A DNA stretch of 64,000 bases from Prauserella endophytica (GTDB lineage: Bacteria > Actinomycetota > Actinomycetes > Mycobacteriales > Pseudonocardiaceae). The stretch is from the NCBI RefSeq assembly GCF_005146945.1, contig NZ_SWMS01000020.1, forward strand, positions 52,336 to 116,335, given 5' to 3'. The notes beneath the pieces are model-generated. The model did no database searches. It worked only from the letters and a program-made list of their open reading frames with translations, and was not told where the DNA came from. Positions 41,187-50,058 of the stretch are shown here, in pieces (position 1 is the first letter of the stretch; the number at the start of each line of letters is the position of its first letter). The translations under genes were made by a program, and so were the position numbers.

Positions 41187-42134
41187 TCAGTCCACTGCCG
41201 CCAAGGGGCCCGGGACGAAATCGGGGTCCACCTGGTCGGCCAGCTCCTGACCCGCCCACGACCGCGCGTTGCGCAGGTGGAACTCCACCGCCTGGGCCTG
41301 GTACCTCTCCCAATCGCGCTCGGTCGCATCCACTGTGGACAGCATGGTGCGCAGGGTTCCGAGGTTGTGCGGCTCCAGCTCGCCGATCGGCCTCGCCTGC
41401 CCGCGTTCGGCGGCGCGTACGTGCTTCGACGTGCCGACCCACCCGAGCAGATCGGCGCCCACCGCTTCACGCAGGAAGTCCACGTCCTCCTCGTCGGTCA
41501 CCTTGTTGCCCACCACCGCGAGGCGAACGCCGAAGTCCCGCGCGTACTCGGTGTACTGCCGGTAGACGCCGACGCTGCGCACTGTCGGCTCGCACACGAG
41601 GAAGGTCACGTCGAAGCGCGTGAAGAGACCCGAGGCGAACGCGTCGGCGCCCGCGGTCATGTCCACCACCACGTACTCGCCCGGACCGTCGACGAGGTGG
41701 TTGAGCAGCAGCTCCGCCGCACCGGTCTTCGAGTGGTAGCAGGCAACGCCGAGGTCGTCCTCGGCGAACCGGCCGGTTACGGCCAGCCGCACGCCCGCGA
41801 TGTCGCGGAAGCAGGCGTCGGTGATCGGGTTGTGCTCCCTCGGCGTCATCAGCCGCGACCCGCGGCCGGGCGGGGTCGTCTTGATCATCGCGTCCGCGCT
41901 CGCGATCCTGGGGTTGTCGCCGCGCAGGTACTCCTTGATCAGCGGCAGGTTGTCGCCGAGGGGCGGCAGCGCGTCTGCCTGCTCCTGGCTCGCGCCGAGC
42001 GCCACGGCGAGGTGCTGGTTGATGTCCGCGTCGATGGCCAGCACGGGGAGTCCGGCATCGGCGAGCGAGGAGGTGAACAGCGAGGCCAGCGTGGTCTTGC
42101 CACTGCCGCCCTTGCCGACGAAGGCGACCTTCAC
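41187..42134 (-). CDS. CooC/MinD-like deviant-Walker ATPase
   Basis: 315 aa from the GTG with AGGAGCT upstream. The deviant Walker A GKGGSGKTT (7-15) has the signature lysine of the ParA/MinD/CooC class, and LAIDADINQ supplies the switch aspartates. A single cysteine pair is possible from DACFRDIAG and VACYHSKTG. The family inserts nickel or otherwise drives metalloenzyme maturation (CooC for CO dehydrogenase) or positions proteins (MinD). No CO dehydrogenase is nearby, so the partner is unknown. It is divergent from the RNB ribonuclease across 113 bp. An STVD-encoding palindrome is near the C-terminal third. Confidence 0.8.
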   Translation of the reverse strand: MKVAFVGKGGSGKTTLASLFTSSLADAGLPVLAIDADINQHLAVALGASQEQADALPPLGDNLPLIKEYLRGDNPRIASADAMIKTTPPGRGSRLMTPREHNPITDACFRDIAGVRLAVTGRFAEDDLGVACYHSKTGAAELLLNHLVDGPGEYVVVDMTAGADAFASGLFTRFDVTFLVCEPTVRSVGVYRQYTEYARDFGVRLAVVGNKVTDEEDVDFLREAVGADLLGWVGTSKHVRAAERGQARPIGELEPHNLGTLRTMLSTVDATERDWERYQAQAVEFHLRNARSWAGQELADQVDPDFVPGPLAAVD

Positions 42135-42247
42135 GAAGAGCTCCTGAAAGTGAGACCGGTTTTCATTAGCTTTGGTGGCAAGGTACACCCGGGCGGCTCG
42201 GACCCGATCAGGTCATGTCAACGGCGGAACGGCGTTAGGGTTCAAGG

Positions 42248-43660
42248 GTGGCTCTCGCGGTCCACACGCCGGGCGCCGGCGACTTCGCCTCGCTGCGCGC
42301 CGAGTTCGAGCTGCCGGAATCCTTCCCCGCCGACGTCCTGGCGGAGGCCGAGTCCGTCGCGGGCGATCCCGCGGGCGACGGGTCCAGGGAGGACGCGACG
42401 GACCTGCCGCTCGTCACCGTCGACCCTCCCGGCTCGAAGGACCTCGACCAGGCGGTGCTCATCGAACCGCTGGCCGGGGGCGGTTTCCGGGTGCAGTACG
42501 CCATCGCCGACCTCGCCGCGTTCGTGCCGCCCGGCGGGCCGCTCGACCGGGAGGCCCGCAGGCGCGGCCAGACGCTGTACCTGCCCGACGGCAACGTCCC
42601 GCTGCATCCGCCCGAGCTGAGCGAGGGCGCCGCGAGCCTCCTGCCCGGCATGGTGCGGCCCTCGGTGCTGTGGACGATCGACACCGATGCCGAGGGCGAG
42701 CCCGTGTCGGTGCACGTCCGCCGCGCGCTCGTGCGCTCGACGGAGCGGTTCGACTACGAGACGGTTGCCGCAGGGCTCGCCGCGGGCACCGCGCACCCCT
42801 CGATCTCGGCGCTGCCCGCGCTCGGCAGGCGCCGTCGCGAGCTGGCCGTGCGCCGGGGCGCGGTCGAGCTGCAACTGCCCGAGCAGGAGATCGTCGCGGG
42901 GCCGGACGGCGGGTGGATCCTCACCCGCCGTCCGCGTCCTGACGTCGAGGCGTGGAACGCCGAGATCTCCCTGCTCACCGGCATGGTCGCGGCGTCGATC
43001 ATGCTCGAGGCCGGGGTCGGGGTGCTGCGGACGCTGCCAGAGGCCGACGACGAGACGGTCAACTGGCTGCGCCGCTCCGCTCACGCGCTGGGCATCGACT
43101 GGCCGCGGGGAGCGACGGTCTCCGAGCTGCTGGCCGGGCTCGACCCCCGCAACCCCGCGTCGCTCGCGCTCTACGCGGGCACCACGCGGTTGCTTCGCGG
43201 CGCCGGGTACACGTCGTTCGACGGCGGCAGGCCCTCGGCCGCGGCCCACGCAGGCATCGGCGGCCCCTACGCCCATGTGACCGCACCGATCCGGCGGCTG
43301 GTCGACCGGTTCGCGACAGAGGTCTGCCTCGCGGTCACCCACGGCAGACCCGTGCCGGACTGGGTGCGCGAGGCGCTCGGCGAGCTGCCCGAGCTGATGA
43401 GCGCTTCGGACAACCGTGCGGCCAGGGTGGAACGCGCCTGCCTCGACCAGGTGGAGGCGTGGATCCTCGCCGAGCACGTCGGGCGGACGTTCGACGCGGT
43501 GGTGCTGCGGGCCGAGGAGACCAAGGCGGAGGTGTTCCTGGAGAACCCGCCCGTGCTGGGCAAGTGCAGCGGCACCGGCTTCCCCGACAGTGGCCGGATC
43601 ACGGTGCGGCTGACCGCGGTGGACATCGAGAAGAGGAAGGTGTCCTTTGAGCGCGCGTGA
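42248..43660 (+). CDS. RNB-domain ribonuclease (RNase II/R-like)
   Basis: 470 aa from a GTG. The RNB catalytic domain starts early, with DPPGSKDLDQAV (metal-binding aspartates) and YAIADLAAFVPPGGPLDREARRRGQTLYLP. SLLPGMVRPSVLWTIDTD and the later YAHVTAPIRRLVDRF motif follow. The length is shorter than RNase R because the cold-shock and S1 domains are reduced or absent. Only a short C-terminal OB-like strand set (AVVLRAEETKAEVFL) is seen. Enzymes of this class degrade RNA from the 3' end. The stop overlaps the DUF4326 gene by 14 bp. Confidence 0.9.
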   Translation: MALAVHTPGAGDFASLRAEFELPESFPADVLAEAESVAGDPAGDGSREDATDLPLVTVDPPGSKDLDQAVLIEPLAGGGFRVQYAIADLAAFVPPGGPLDREARRRGQTLYLPDGNVPLHPPELSEGAASLLPGMVRPSVLWTIDTDAEGEPVSVHVRRALVRSTERFDYETVAAGLAAGTAHPSISALPALGRRRRELAVRRGAVELQLPEQEIVAGPDGGWILTRRPRPDVEAWNAEISLLTGMVAASIMLEAGVGVLRTLPEADDETVNWLRRSAHALGIDWPRGATVSELLAGLDPRNPASLALYAGTTRLLRGAGYTSFDGGRPSAAAHAGIGGPYAHVTAPIRRLVDRFATEVCLAVTHGRPVPDWVREALGELPELMSASDNRAARVERACLDQVEAWILAEHVGRTFDAVVLRAEETKAEVFLENPPVLGKCSGTGFPDSGRITVRLTAVDIEKRKVSFERA

Positions 43661-44027
43661 CACGTGGACGAAAGCGGAGGAGAAGCTGCGCGACGAGGTG
43701 CTCGCGGGGCACAGCGTCGCGGTGAACGTGCGGAAGTCCGGCCCGCACAAGCATCTCGTGCCGTGGCTGGTCGAGCACGACCTGATCGTCTACATCGGCC
43801 ACTCCGGCAACCGGCACTCGTGGCCTCAGTCCGACTTCGCCAACCCGTTCGTCAAGGAGGCCAAGACCGACCGGGCGGCGATGGTCAGGCACTACCGTGA
43901 GTACCTGAAGGGCAGGCCGGAGCTGATCCAGCGGCTGCGTGACGGGGAGCTCTCCGGGCGCGCGCTGGGCTGCTGGTGCGCCCCCGAACCCTGTCACGCC
44001 GACGTGCTGCTGGAGTACTGCCGATGA
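43647..44027 (+). CDS. DUF4326 family protein
   Basis: 126 aa from the TTG at 43647, supported by AGGAAGG six bases upstream. The family pattern is clear: VYIGHSGNRHSWPQSDFANPFV in the middle and a terminal LGCWCAPEPCHADVL with three cysteines and a histidine, likely a metal or redox site. DUF4326 proteins are widespread in phages and bacteria with no established activity. The gene is sandwiched by overlaps with the ribonuclease and the metal-receptor gene, so the three are probably co-expressed. Confidence 0.85.
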   Translation: MSARDTWTKAEEKLRDEVLAGHSVAVNVRKSGPHKHLVPWLVEHDLIVYIGHSGNRHSWPQSDFANPFVKEAKTDRAAMVRHYREYLKGRPELIQRLRDGELSGRALGCWCAPEPCHADVLLEYCR

Positions 44028-44794
44028 AGGACGACCTCGGTGCCGACGTCCCCCTGCGCGGAAGTCCGGGCCACGTGGTGTCGCTCGTGCCCGCGCTGAC
44101 GGAGGCGATCGAGGCCGCGGTGCCGGGTGCGCTCGCCGGGGCCACCGACTACTGCACGCACCCGGCGGAGCTGGCCGTGCCCCGAGTCGGCGGGTCGAAG
44201 TATCCGAAGGTCGACAAGGTACTGGACCTGCGGCCGGACCTGGTGCTCGCCAACTCCGAGGAGAACAGGCCCGAGGACGTCGAGCGGCTGCGCGCCGAGG
44301 GCGTGCCGGTGTGGGTCATGGCCGCGCCCGAGACCGTCCCTGCCGCGCTCGTGTCGCTGCGAGCGCTGCTCACGCAGGCGTTCGGCGTGGACGCTCCGGG
44401 CTGGCTGACCGAGGCCGAGGCGCTGTGGGGCGAGACCGCGCCGCTTTCCGCGCGCGCCGTGGTCCCGGTGTGGCGCAAGCCGTGGGTGGTGCTCGGCCGT
44501 GACACCTTCGGCGGCGACGTGCTGCACCGCCTCGGTGTCGCGACCGTGTACGGCGACCACACCGACCGCTACCCGCGCCCGAAGCTCGACGAACTGCGCG
44601 GCTGGTTCGACTCTGGCGAGGCCGACCTGCTCGTGCTGCCCGACGAGCCGTACGAGTTCACCGACGACGACGGGCCCGAGGCGTTCCCCGGCGTGCCGTA
44701 CGTGCTCGTGTCGGGCCGCTACCTCACCTGGTACGGGCCGTCACTCGTCGACGCCCACCGCGAGCTCACAGCCGCACTCCGGTCAGCACGGTGA
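44024..44794 (+). CDS. BtuF-like helical-backbone metal receptor, cytosolic form
   Basis: 256 aa, starting in ATGA overlap. The type III periplasmic-binding-protein fold is apparent (HVVSLVPALTEAIEAAVPGALAGATDYCTHP at the start, KVLDLRPDLVLANSEENRPEDVERLRAEGVPV, then a long linking helix). It lacks a signal peptide or lipobox, so unlike BtuF it should stay inside the cell. Vitamin B12 or another cofactor ligand is a guess from the family; C-terminal WYGPSLVDAHRELT closes the domain. Its last 29 bp overlap the convergent aldehyde dehydrogenase gene. Confidence 0.85.
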   Translation: MKDDLGADVPLRGSPGHVVSLVPALTEAIEAAVPGALAGATDYCTHPAELAVPRVGGSKYPKVDKVLDLRPDLVLANSEENRPEDVERLRAEGVPVWVMAAPETVPAALVSLRALLTQAFGVDAPGWLTEAEALWGETAPLSARAVVPVWRKPWVVLGRDTFGGDVLHRLGVATVYGDHTDRYPRPKLDELRGWFDSGEADLLVLPDEPYEFTDDDGPEAFPGVPYVLVSGRYLTWYGPSLVDAHRELTAALRSAR

Positions 44795-46193
44795 TCCGCT
44801 CCTCGGTCAGGTCGGCCATCGCGGAGGCGGGGCCCTCCCTGCCGACGCCGGAGTCCTTCACCCCGCCGTAGGGCATCTGGTCGGCGCGGAAGCTCGGCAC
44901 GTCGCCGATCACCACGCCGCCGACCTCCAGCCGCGCCGACGCCGCGAACGCGGTGGGCAGGTCGCGCGTGAACACCCCGGCCTGCAGTCCGAAGCGCGAC
45001 GCGTTGACGTGCCGGAACGCCTCATCGACCGAGTCGACGGTGTTGATCGCGACGACGGGGCCGAACACCTCGTCGGCCATCACCTGCGTGTCCTCGGGCA
45101 CGTCGGTGAGCACGGTCGGCGCCACGGTCGCGCCGTCGCGTTGCCCGCTGACTGGGCAGCGGGCGCCCGCCGCGACCGCACCGGAGACCCAGGACTCCAC
45201 GCGCTCCGCCGCGGCCGTGTTGATGAGCGGACCCACGTCGGTGGCGGCCGAGCGCGGGTCGCCGGTGCCGAGCGCGCGCACCTTCTCGATCACGCGCTCG
45301 GTGAGCTCGGTCGCCACGTCACGGTGTGCGTAGACCCGCTGCACGGACACGCAGGACTGGCCGCCCTGGTACATCGCGAACGTGGCGATCCGCTCCGCCG
45401 CGTAGTCCAGGTCCGTCCAATCGGGACAGACGACGACAGCGGCGTTGCCGCCCAGCTCCAGCGTGACGTGCTTGCGGGGAGCCGCGTCGCGGATGCCCCA
45501 GCCGACCGGCACGCTGCCGGTGAACGACACCACCGGCAGCCGAGGATCGGTCACCAGCGCGGCGGACTGCTCGTTGCCGACGGGCAGGATCGACCAGGTG
45601 CCCTCGGGAAGGTCGGTTTCGGCGAGCACCTCGCCGAGACCGAGCGCGGTGAGTGGCGTCGCGGGCGCGGGCTTGAGCACGATCGGCGCGCCGACCGCGA
45701 GCGCGGGCGCCACCTTGTGCGCCACCAGGTTCAGCGGGAAGTTGAACGGCGTGATGCCGAGCACCGGACCCCTCGGCACCCTGCGCACGAGTGCGAGCCG
45801 CCCGGTCGAGCCGGGATCGGTGTCCAGCCGCTGCAGCTCGCCGGAGAAGCGGCGGGCTTCTTCGGCGGCCCAGCGGAACGTCGACGCCGCGCGGCCCGCC
45901 TCGGCCCGTGCCCACTTGAGGGGCTTGCCCGACTCCGCGGTGATGAGCGCCGCGAACTCCTCGGCCCGTTCCGCGAGCACGCGCGAGACGTGGTCCAGTG
46001 CACCGGCGCGCACGTGTGCGGGCAGTGTCGCGGCTTCGTGTCGCACCGCGTCCGCGGCGGCCACGGCCGACTCGATGTCCGATGTGGACGGTACGGCGTG
46101 GCGGCCGGCCTCCGCGCCGTCGTAGGGGCTGCGGATGGTGACGGTTTCGGCGCCACTCACCGGTTTGCCCGCGACCCAGAACGGTGTGGTCAT
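44766..46193 (-). CDS. Aldehyde dehydrogenase (semialdehyde type)
   Basis: 475 aa, coupled to the transaminase gene by ATGA overlap. Catalytic residues are all present: N151 in TPFNFP, E246 in TLELGGNA, and the nucleophile C281 in GGQSCVSVQ. SFTGSVPVGW is the NAD-binding turn. The enzyme oxidises an aldehyde made by the adjacent GABA-type transaminase, most simply succinate semialdehyde to succinate. Other omega-amino acid aldehydes are also possible. Its downstream end overlaps the convergent BtuF-like gene by 29 bp. Confidence 0.88.
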   Translation of the reverse strand: MTTPFWVAGKPVSGAETVTIRSPYDGAEAGRHAVPSTSDIESAVAAADAVRHEAATLPAHVRAGALDHVSRVLAERAEEFAALITAESGKPLKWARAEAGRAASTFRWAAEEARRFSGELQRLDTDPGSTGRLALVRRVPRGPVLGITPFNFPLNLVAHKVAPALAVGAPIVLKPAPATPLTALGLGEVLAETDLPEGTWSILPVGNEQSAALVTDPRLPVVSFTGSVPVGWGIRDAAPRKHVTLELGGNAAVVVCPDWTDLDYAAERIATFAMYQGGQSCVSVQRVYAHRDVATELTERVIEKVRALGTGDPRSAATDVGPLINTAAAERVESWVSGAVAAGARCPVSGQRDGATVAPTVLTDVPEDTQVMADEVFGPVVAINTVDSVDEAFRHVNASRFGLQAGVFTRDLPTAFAASARLEVGGVVIGDVPSFRADQMPYGGVKDSGVGREGPASAMADLTEERITVLTGVRL

Positions 46194-47521
46194 CGGGCGG
46201 CCTCCTCGCGGACGGCCTGCTCCAGCACGGCGAGGCCCTCTTCGAGCAGCTCCTCCGGCAGCGTCAGCGGGGGCAGCAGTCGCACGACGTTGCCGTACGT
46301 GCCGCAGGTCAGCACCACCACACCCTCGGCGTGGCAGGCCGCGACGACCCGCTTGGTCGCCTCCGCATCGGGCTCGGTGGTGCCCGGCTTGCAGAACTCG
46401 GCCGCGAGCATCGCGCCGCGGCCCCGGACGTCGCCGATCACGCCGGTCTCGGCGGCCAGGGCGCGCAGGCGGGGCAGCGTGGCTTCGCCGATCTTCCGCG
46501 CCGCGGCGGCGAGGTCGCGGGTGCGCATCGTCTCGATGGCACCGAGCGCGGCCGCACACGCGACCGGGTTGCCGCCGTAGGTGCCGCCGAGCCCGCCGTG
46601 GTGGACGGCGTCGAGCAGCTCGGCGCGGCCGGTGACGGCGGCGAGCGGCATCCCGCCCGCGATGCCCTTCGCGGTGGCCACCAGGTCGGGCACCACGCCC
46701 TCGTTGTCGCACGCGAACCAGTCGCCGGTGCGGCAGAACCCGGTCTGCACCTCGTCGGCGACGAACACGACGCCGTTCGCGGTGCACCAGCGCGAGAGCG
46801 TGGGCAGGAATCCGGGTGCGGGCGCGATGAACCCGCCCTCGCCCTGGATCGGCTCGATCACCACCGCGGCCACCGAGTCGGCGCCGAGCTGCTTCTCGAT
46901 CTGGTCGATGGCGGCAGCCGCGGCCTGCTCGCCGGTGAGCCCCGGTGCGTCGCGGAACGGGTAGGACCCGTGGACGCGGTACACCTCGGGCGCGAACGGG
47001 CCGAAGCCGTGCTTGTACGGCATCGACTTCGCCGTCAGCGCCATCGTCAGGTTGGTGCGCCCGTGGTAGGCGTGGTCGAACACCACGACGGACTGCCGCC
47101 CGGTCGCGGCCCGCGCGATCTTCACCGTGTTCTCGACGGCCTCGGCGCCCGTGCTGAACAGCGCCGAACGCTTCTCGTGCGTGCCGGGGGTCAGCTCGGC
47201 GAGCGCCTCGCACACCTCGATGTAGCCCTCGTAGGGCGTCGCCATGAAGCACGTGTGCGTGAAGGCCGACGCCTGCTCGCGGATCCGGTCCACCACGGCG
47301 GGCACGCCGTGGCCGACGTTGGTCACGGCGATGCCGGAGCCGAGGTCGATGAGGGTGTTGCCGTCGGCGTCGGTGAGCAGGCCGCCGTCGGCGGAGGTGA
47401 CGTAGACCGGCAGCACCGAGCTGACCCCGTTCGCGACGGCGGCCGCGCGGCGCTCCTGCAGTGCCCGCGAGGCGGGGCCGGGGATCTCGGTACGCAAGCG
47501 GCGGTGTGTCGTGGCGGTCAT
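46190..47521 (-). CDS. gabT: 4-aminobutyrate-type class III transaminase
   Basis: 443 aa. Class III aminotransferase landmarks are FSTGAEAVENTVKIAR (cofactor phosphate binding), HAYHGRTNLTMALT, EPIQGEGGF, VADEVQTGF with D256, and TAKGIAGGMPLAAV with the PLP lysine K285. A GGTYGGNPVACAA loop closes the site. These match GabT, which transfers the amino group of GABA to 2-oxoglutarate. The operon with an aldehyde dehydrogenase and the divergent PucR regulator fits amine or GABA catabolism. The substrate could also be a longer omega-amino acid. Confidence 0.88.
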   Translation of the reverse strand: MTATTHRRLRTEIPGPASRALQERRAAAVANGVSSVLPVYVTSADGGLLTDADGNTLIDLGSGIAVTNVGHGVPAVVDRIREQASAFTHTCFMATPYEGYIEVCEALAELTPGTHEKRSALFSTGAEAVENTVKIARAATGRQSVVVFDHAYHGRTNLTMALTAKSMPYKHGFGPFAPEVYRVHGSYPFRDAPGLTGEQAAAAAIDQIEKQLGADSVAAVVIEPIQGEGGFIAPAPGFLPTLSRWCTANGVVFVADEVQTGFCRTGDWFACDNEGVVPDLVATAKGIAGGMPLAAVTGRAELLDAVHHGGLGGTYGGNPVACAAALGAIETMRTRDLAAAARKIGEATLPRLRALAAETGVIGDVRGRGAMLAAEFCKPGTTEPDAEATKRVVAACHAEGVVVLTCGTYGNVVRLLPPLTLPEELLEEGLAVLEQAVREEAAR

Positions 47522-47570
47522 GCCCCCAGGATGAGTCGGGGTTCGAGCGCCGTCAGCCTGCCGAATCGTC

Positions 47571-47591
47571 CAAATTCGCGCCTAGAATTGG
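47571..47591. promoter_or_regulatory. Imperfect palindrome between gabT and the PucR gene
   Basis: CAAATTC-N7-GAATTGG (47571-47591) is a near-perfect inverted repeat lying 5 bp before the regulator start codon and 50 bp from the transaminase start. It is AT-rich in an otherwise GC-rich gap. It is a candidate binding site for the adjacent PucR-type protein; no consensus was checked. Confidence 0.4.
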
Positions 47592-47596
47592 CCACT

Positions 47597-49045
47597 ATGG
47601 CACTCACCCCGCGCGCGCTCGTCGCCCGGCATTCGCTCGGCCTGCGGGTCCGTGCCGGGCGGGCCGGGCTCGACCGCGAGATCACGTGGGTGCACCCGAC
47701 CGAGCTGGCCGATCCCTCGCCGTACCTCGACGGGGGCGAGCTGCTGCTCACCACGGGCCTCACCTTCGCGGCCGAGCAGGCGGGCGACTACGTCGGCAGG
47801 CTCGTCGGCGCGAACGTGACCGGCCTGGGCTTCGGGGTCGGGCTCAGTCACGCCGAGGTGCCCGGCGAACTCGTGGAGGCGGCGGAGCGAGTGGGGCTGC
47901 CGTTGCTGGAGGTGCCCGTGCCCACGCCGTTCATCGCGATCACCAAGGCGGTGTCGGCGGCGCTGGCTGCCGAACAGTACGAGTCGGTCGTGCGCACCGG
48001 CCGGGGCCAGCAGGAGCTGACCAGGACCGCGCTGCGGCGCAGCGGCCCCGGTGCGCTCGTGTGCAGGCTCGCGCAGCTCGTCGACGGCTGGGTGCTGCTG
48101 CTCGACGGCACGGGCGGGGTGCGGGAGTCCGCTCCGGCGTCGGCCCGGTCGTTCGCGGAGCCGCTGCGGGCCGAGCTGGACCGCGTGCGCACCGGCTCGC
48201 GGCTGGCGACCGTGGCGGGCGAGGAGGTGGTGGTGCAGGCGCTGGGCACGCGAACACGTGGGTTCCTCGCGGTGGGCAGGCCCACGCGGCTCGACGCGGC
48301 CGGTCAGCACATCGTCACCACGGCGACCGCTCTCCTCTCGCTTGCGCAGGAACGTGACCGGGCGCGGGGAGCGATGTTCCGGGGCCTGCGTGCGGGGCTG
48401 CTGCGGTTGTTGCTCGACGGCAGGACGGAGCTGGCGCTCGACACCGCCCGCACCGTCTTCGGTGACGCGCCCGCCGGGCCGGGGCCGGTGGTGGTCTTGG
48501 TGGGCGCGGCTCGGGCGAGGGCCGCGGCACTGGAGATCCTGGAGAGCGAGCACGAGCGCGCGTTCTTCGCCGAACACGGCGAGACCGTGGTGGTGCTGGG
48601 GGAGGAGCCGGAGATCCTGAACCTGCCGGAGCGGATCACCGGGCTGCACGCCGGGATCTCGTTGTCCACAGTGGACTTCGAACTGGCTCGACGGCGGGCG
48701 GAGCAGGCCGCCGAGGCGGCGCGGTCGGCGGGCAGGCCGACGGTCCGCCACGCCGACCACGCCGCGGACGGAGTTCTCGCGCTCATCGACCCGGCCGCGG
48801 CCCGAGGGTTCGCGCGCGAGCTGCTGGCTCCGTTGCGCGAGCACGACGCGACCGGCCGGGGCGAGCTGCTGGAGTCGCTGCGCTGCTGGCTGGAGCACAA
48901 CGGGCATTGGGACGCCGCGGCGGCCAGGCTCGGCGTGCACCGGCACACGCTGCGCAACCGCATCACGAAGGTCGCCGAGCTGACCGGCCGCGACCTCGGC
49001 TCGCCCGGCGTGCGCGCGGAGCTGTGGCTCGCCCTGCAGGTCTGA
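47597..49045 (+). CDS. PucR family transcriptional regulator
   Basis: 482 aa from the ATG at 47597; upstream in-frame sequence is antisense to gabT. The N-terminal PucR domain (HPTELADPSPYLDGGELLLTTGL, GLPLLEVPVPTPFIAITKAV) is followed by a central GGDEF-like/CdaR-type region. A C-terminal HTH_30 domain (ESLRCWLEHNGHWDAAAARLGVHRHTLRNRITKV) follows. PucR/CdaR regulators activate purine, sugar-acid or GABA-utilisation genes in response to a metabolite. The divergent transaminase-dehydrogenase operon is the likely target. An STVD-encoding GTCCACAGTGGAC palindrome is near residue 357. Confidence 0.9.
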   Translation: MALTPRALVARHSLGLRVRAGRAGLDREITWVHPTELADPSPYLDGGELLLTTGLTFAAEQAGDYVGRLVGANVTGLGFGVGLSHAEVPGELVEAAERVGLPLLEVPVPTPFIAITKAVSAALAAEQYESVVRTGRGQQELTRTALRRSGPGALVCRLAQLVDGWVLLLDGTGGVRESAPASARSFAEPLRAELDRVRTGSRLATVAGEEVVVQALGTRTRGFLAVGRPTRLDAAGQHIVTTATALLSLAQERDRARGAMFRGLRAGLLRLLLDGRTELALDTARTVFGDAPAGPGPVVVLVGAARARAAALEILESEHERAFFAEHGETVVVLGEEPEILNLPERITGLHAGISLSTVDFELARRRAEQAAEAARSAGRPTVRHADHAADGVLALIDPAAARGFARELLAPLREHDATGRGELLESLRCWLEHNGHWDAAAARLGVHRHTLRNRITKVAELTGRDLGSPGVRAELWLALQV

Positions 49046-50005
49046 TCAGGTGCCGGCGAAGGAGTCCAGCGCCCTGCGCAGAGCGGCGAGCATCCCGGGA
49101 TCGGTGATCGCGTGACCCGCGCCCTCGAGCAGCACCAGCTCCGAGTCCGGCCACGCGCGGTGCAGCTCGTACGCCGTCGCCGGCGGGCATACCGCGTCGT
49201 AGCGGCCCTGCACCAGCACGCCGGGGATGCCGGCCAGCTTGCCCGCGTCGCGGATCAGTTGCCCGTCCTCCAGCCACGCGTCGTTGGCGAAGTAGTGCAG
49301 CGCGATGCGAGCGAACGGCACCGCGAACGAGGGCGCGCTGTAGCCCACCCGGTAGCCCTGCTGCGGCACGATCGAGACGATCGCGCCCTCCCACGCACTC
49401 CAGGCCACCGCCGCCCGCTCGGCGACCGTGCGATCGGGGTCGTCGAGCAGCCGCCGGTACGCGTCGACGAGGTCGCCGCGCTGGTCCTCGGGCACCGGCG
49501 CGAGGTAGTCGGCCCACTCCTCGGGGAAGAGGTTCGCCGCGCCGCCGTTGTAGATCCAGTCCAGCTCGCTGCGCCTGGCGGTGAACACGCCACGCAGCAC
49601 GAGTTCGCTGACGCGCTCGGGGTGCGTCTCGGCGTAGGCCAGCGCGAGCGTCGCGCCCCATGAGCCGCCGAACACCAGCCAGCGCTCGATGCCGAGGTGC
49701 TCGCGCAGCTTCTCCAGGTCCGCCACGAGGTGCCAGGTGGTGTTGGCGGAGAGGTCGGCCTCTGGATCGCTGACGTGCGGCGTGCTGCGCCCCGCGCCGC
49801 GCTGGTCGAACAGCACGATCCGGTACGCGGCCGGGTCGAAGTGGCGACGGCTCAACGGCGCGCTCCCGCTGCCGGGCCCGCCGTGGAGCACCACGGCGGG
49901 CTTACCGGCGGGATTGCCGCTGACCTCCCAGTACAGGGAGTGGCCGTCGCCGACGTCGAGCATTCCCGAGGTGTGCGGCGAGAGCGCCGGGTACAGCTCC
50001 TCCAT
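49046..50005 (-). CDS. pip: Proline iminopeptidase
   Basis: 319 aa. The alpha/beta-hydrolase core is complete: HGGPGSGS oxyanion loop (41-48), FDQRGAGRSTPH, nucleophile GGSWGATLA with Ser 115, an aspartate in GRYDAVCPP, and GAGHAITDPG with the catalytic histidine near 297. TTWHLVADLEKLREHLGI is diagnostic for the S33 prolyl iminopeptidase family. The enzyme removes N-terminal proline from peptides in the cytosol. Its stop directly abuts the convergent PucR gene with no spacer. Confidence 0.92.
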   Translation of the reverse strand: MEELYPALSPHTSGMLDVGDGHSLYWEVSGNPAGKPAVVLHGGPGSGSAPLSRRHFDPAAYRIVLFDQRGAGRSTPHVSDPEADLSANTTWHLVADLEKLREHLGIERWLVFGGSWGATLALAYAETHPERVSELVLRGVFTARRSELDWIYNGGAANLFPEEWADYLAPVPEDQRGDLVDAYRRLLDDPDRTVAERAAVAWSAWEGAIVSIVPQQGYRVGYSAPSFAVPFARIALHYFANDAWLEDGQLIRDAGKLAGIPGVLVQGRYDAVCPPATAYELHRAWPDSELVLLEGAGHAITDPGMLAALRRALDSFAGT

Positions 50006-50058
50006 GTGGCTCCACGCCTCCAGCCGTGAACGTCTCCGCGACGTTCATAGCACCCGGG

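Noticed and set aside
40802..41623. 273-codon frame containing SLPFRTA-type 7-residue repeats
   Set aside because: The peptide repeat is only a by-product of the 21-bp DNA repeat array, and the frame runs antisense into the CooC-like gene.
46184..47596. N-terminal extension of the PucR-type regulator
   Set aside because: The upstream frame is antisense to gabT; the ATG at 47597 begins directly at the PucR domain.
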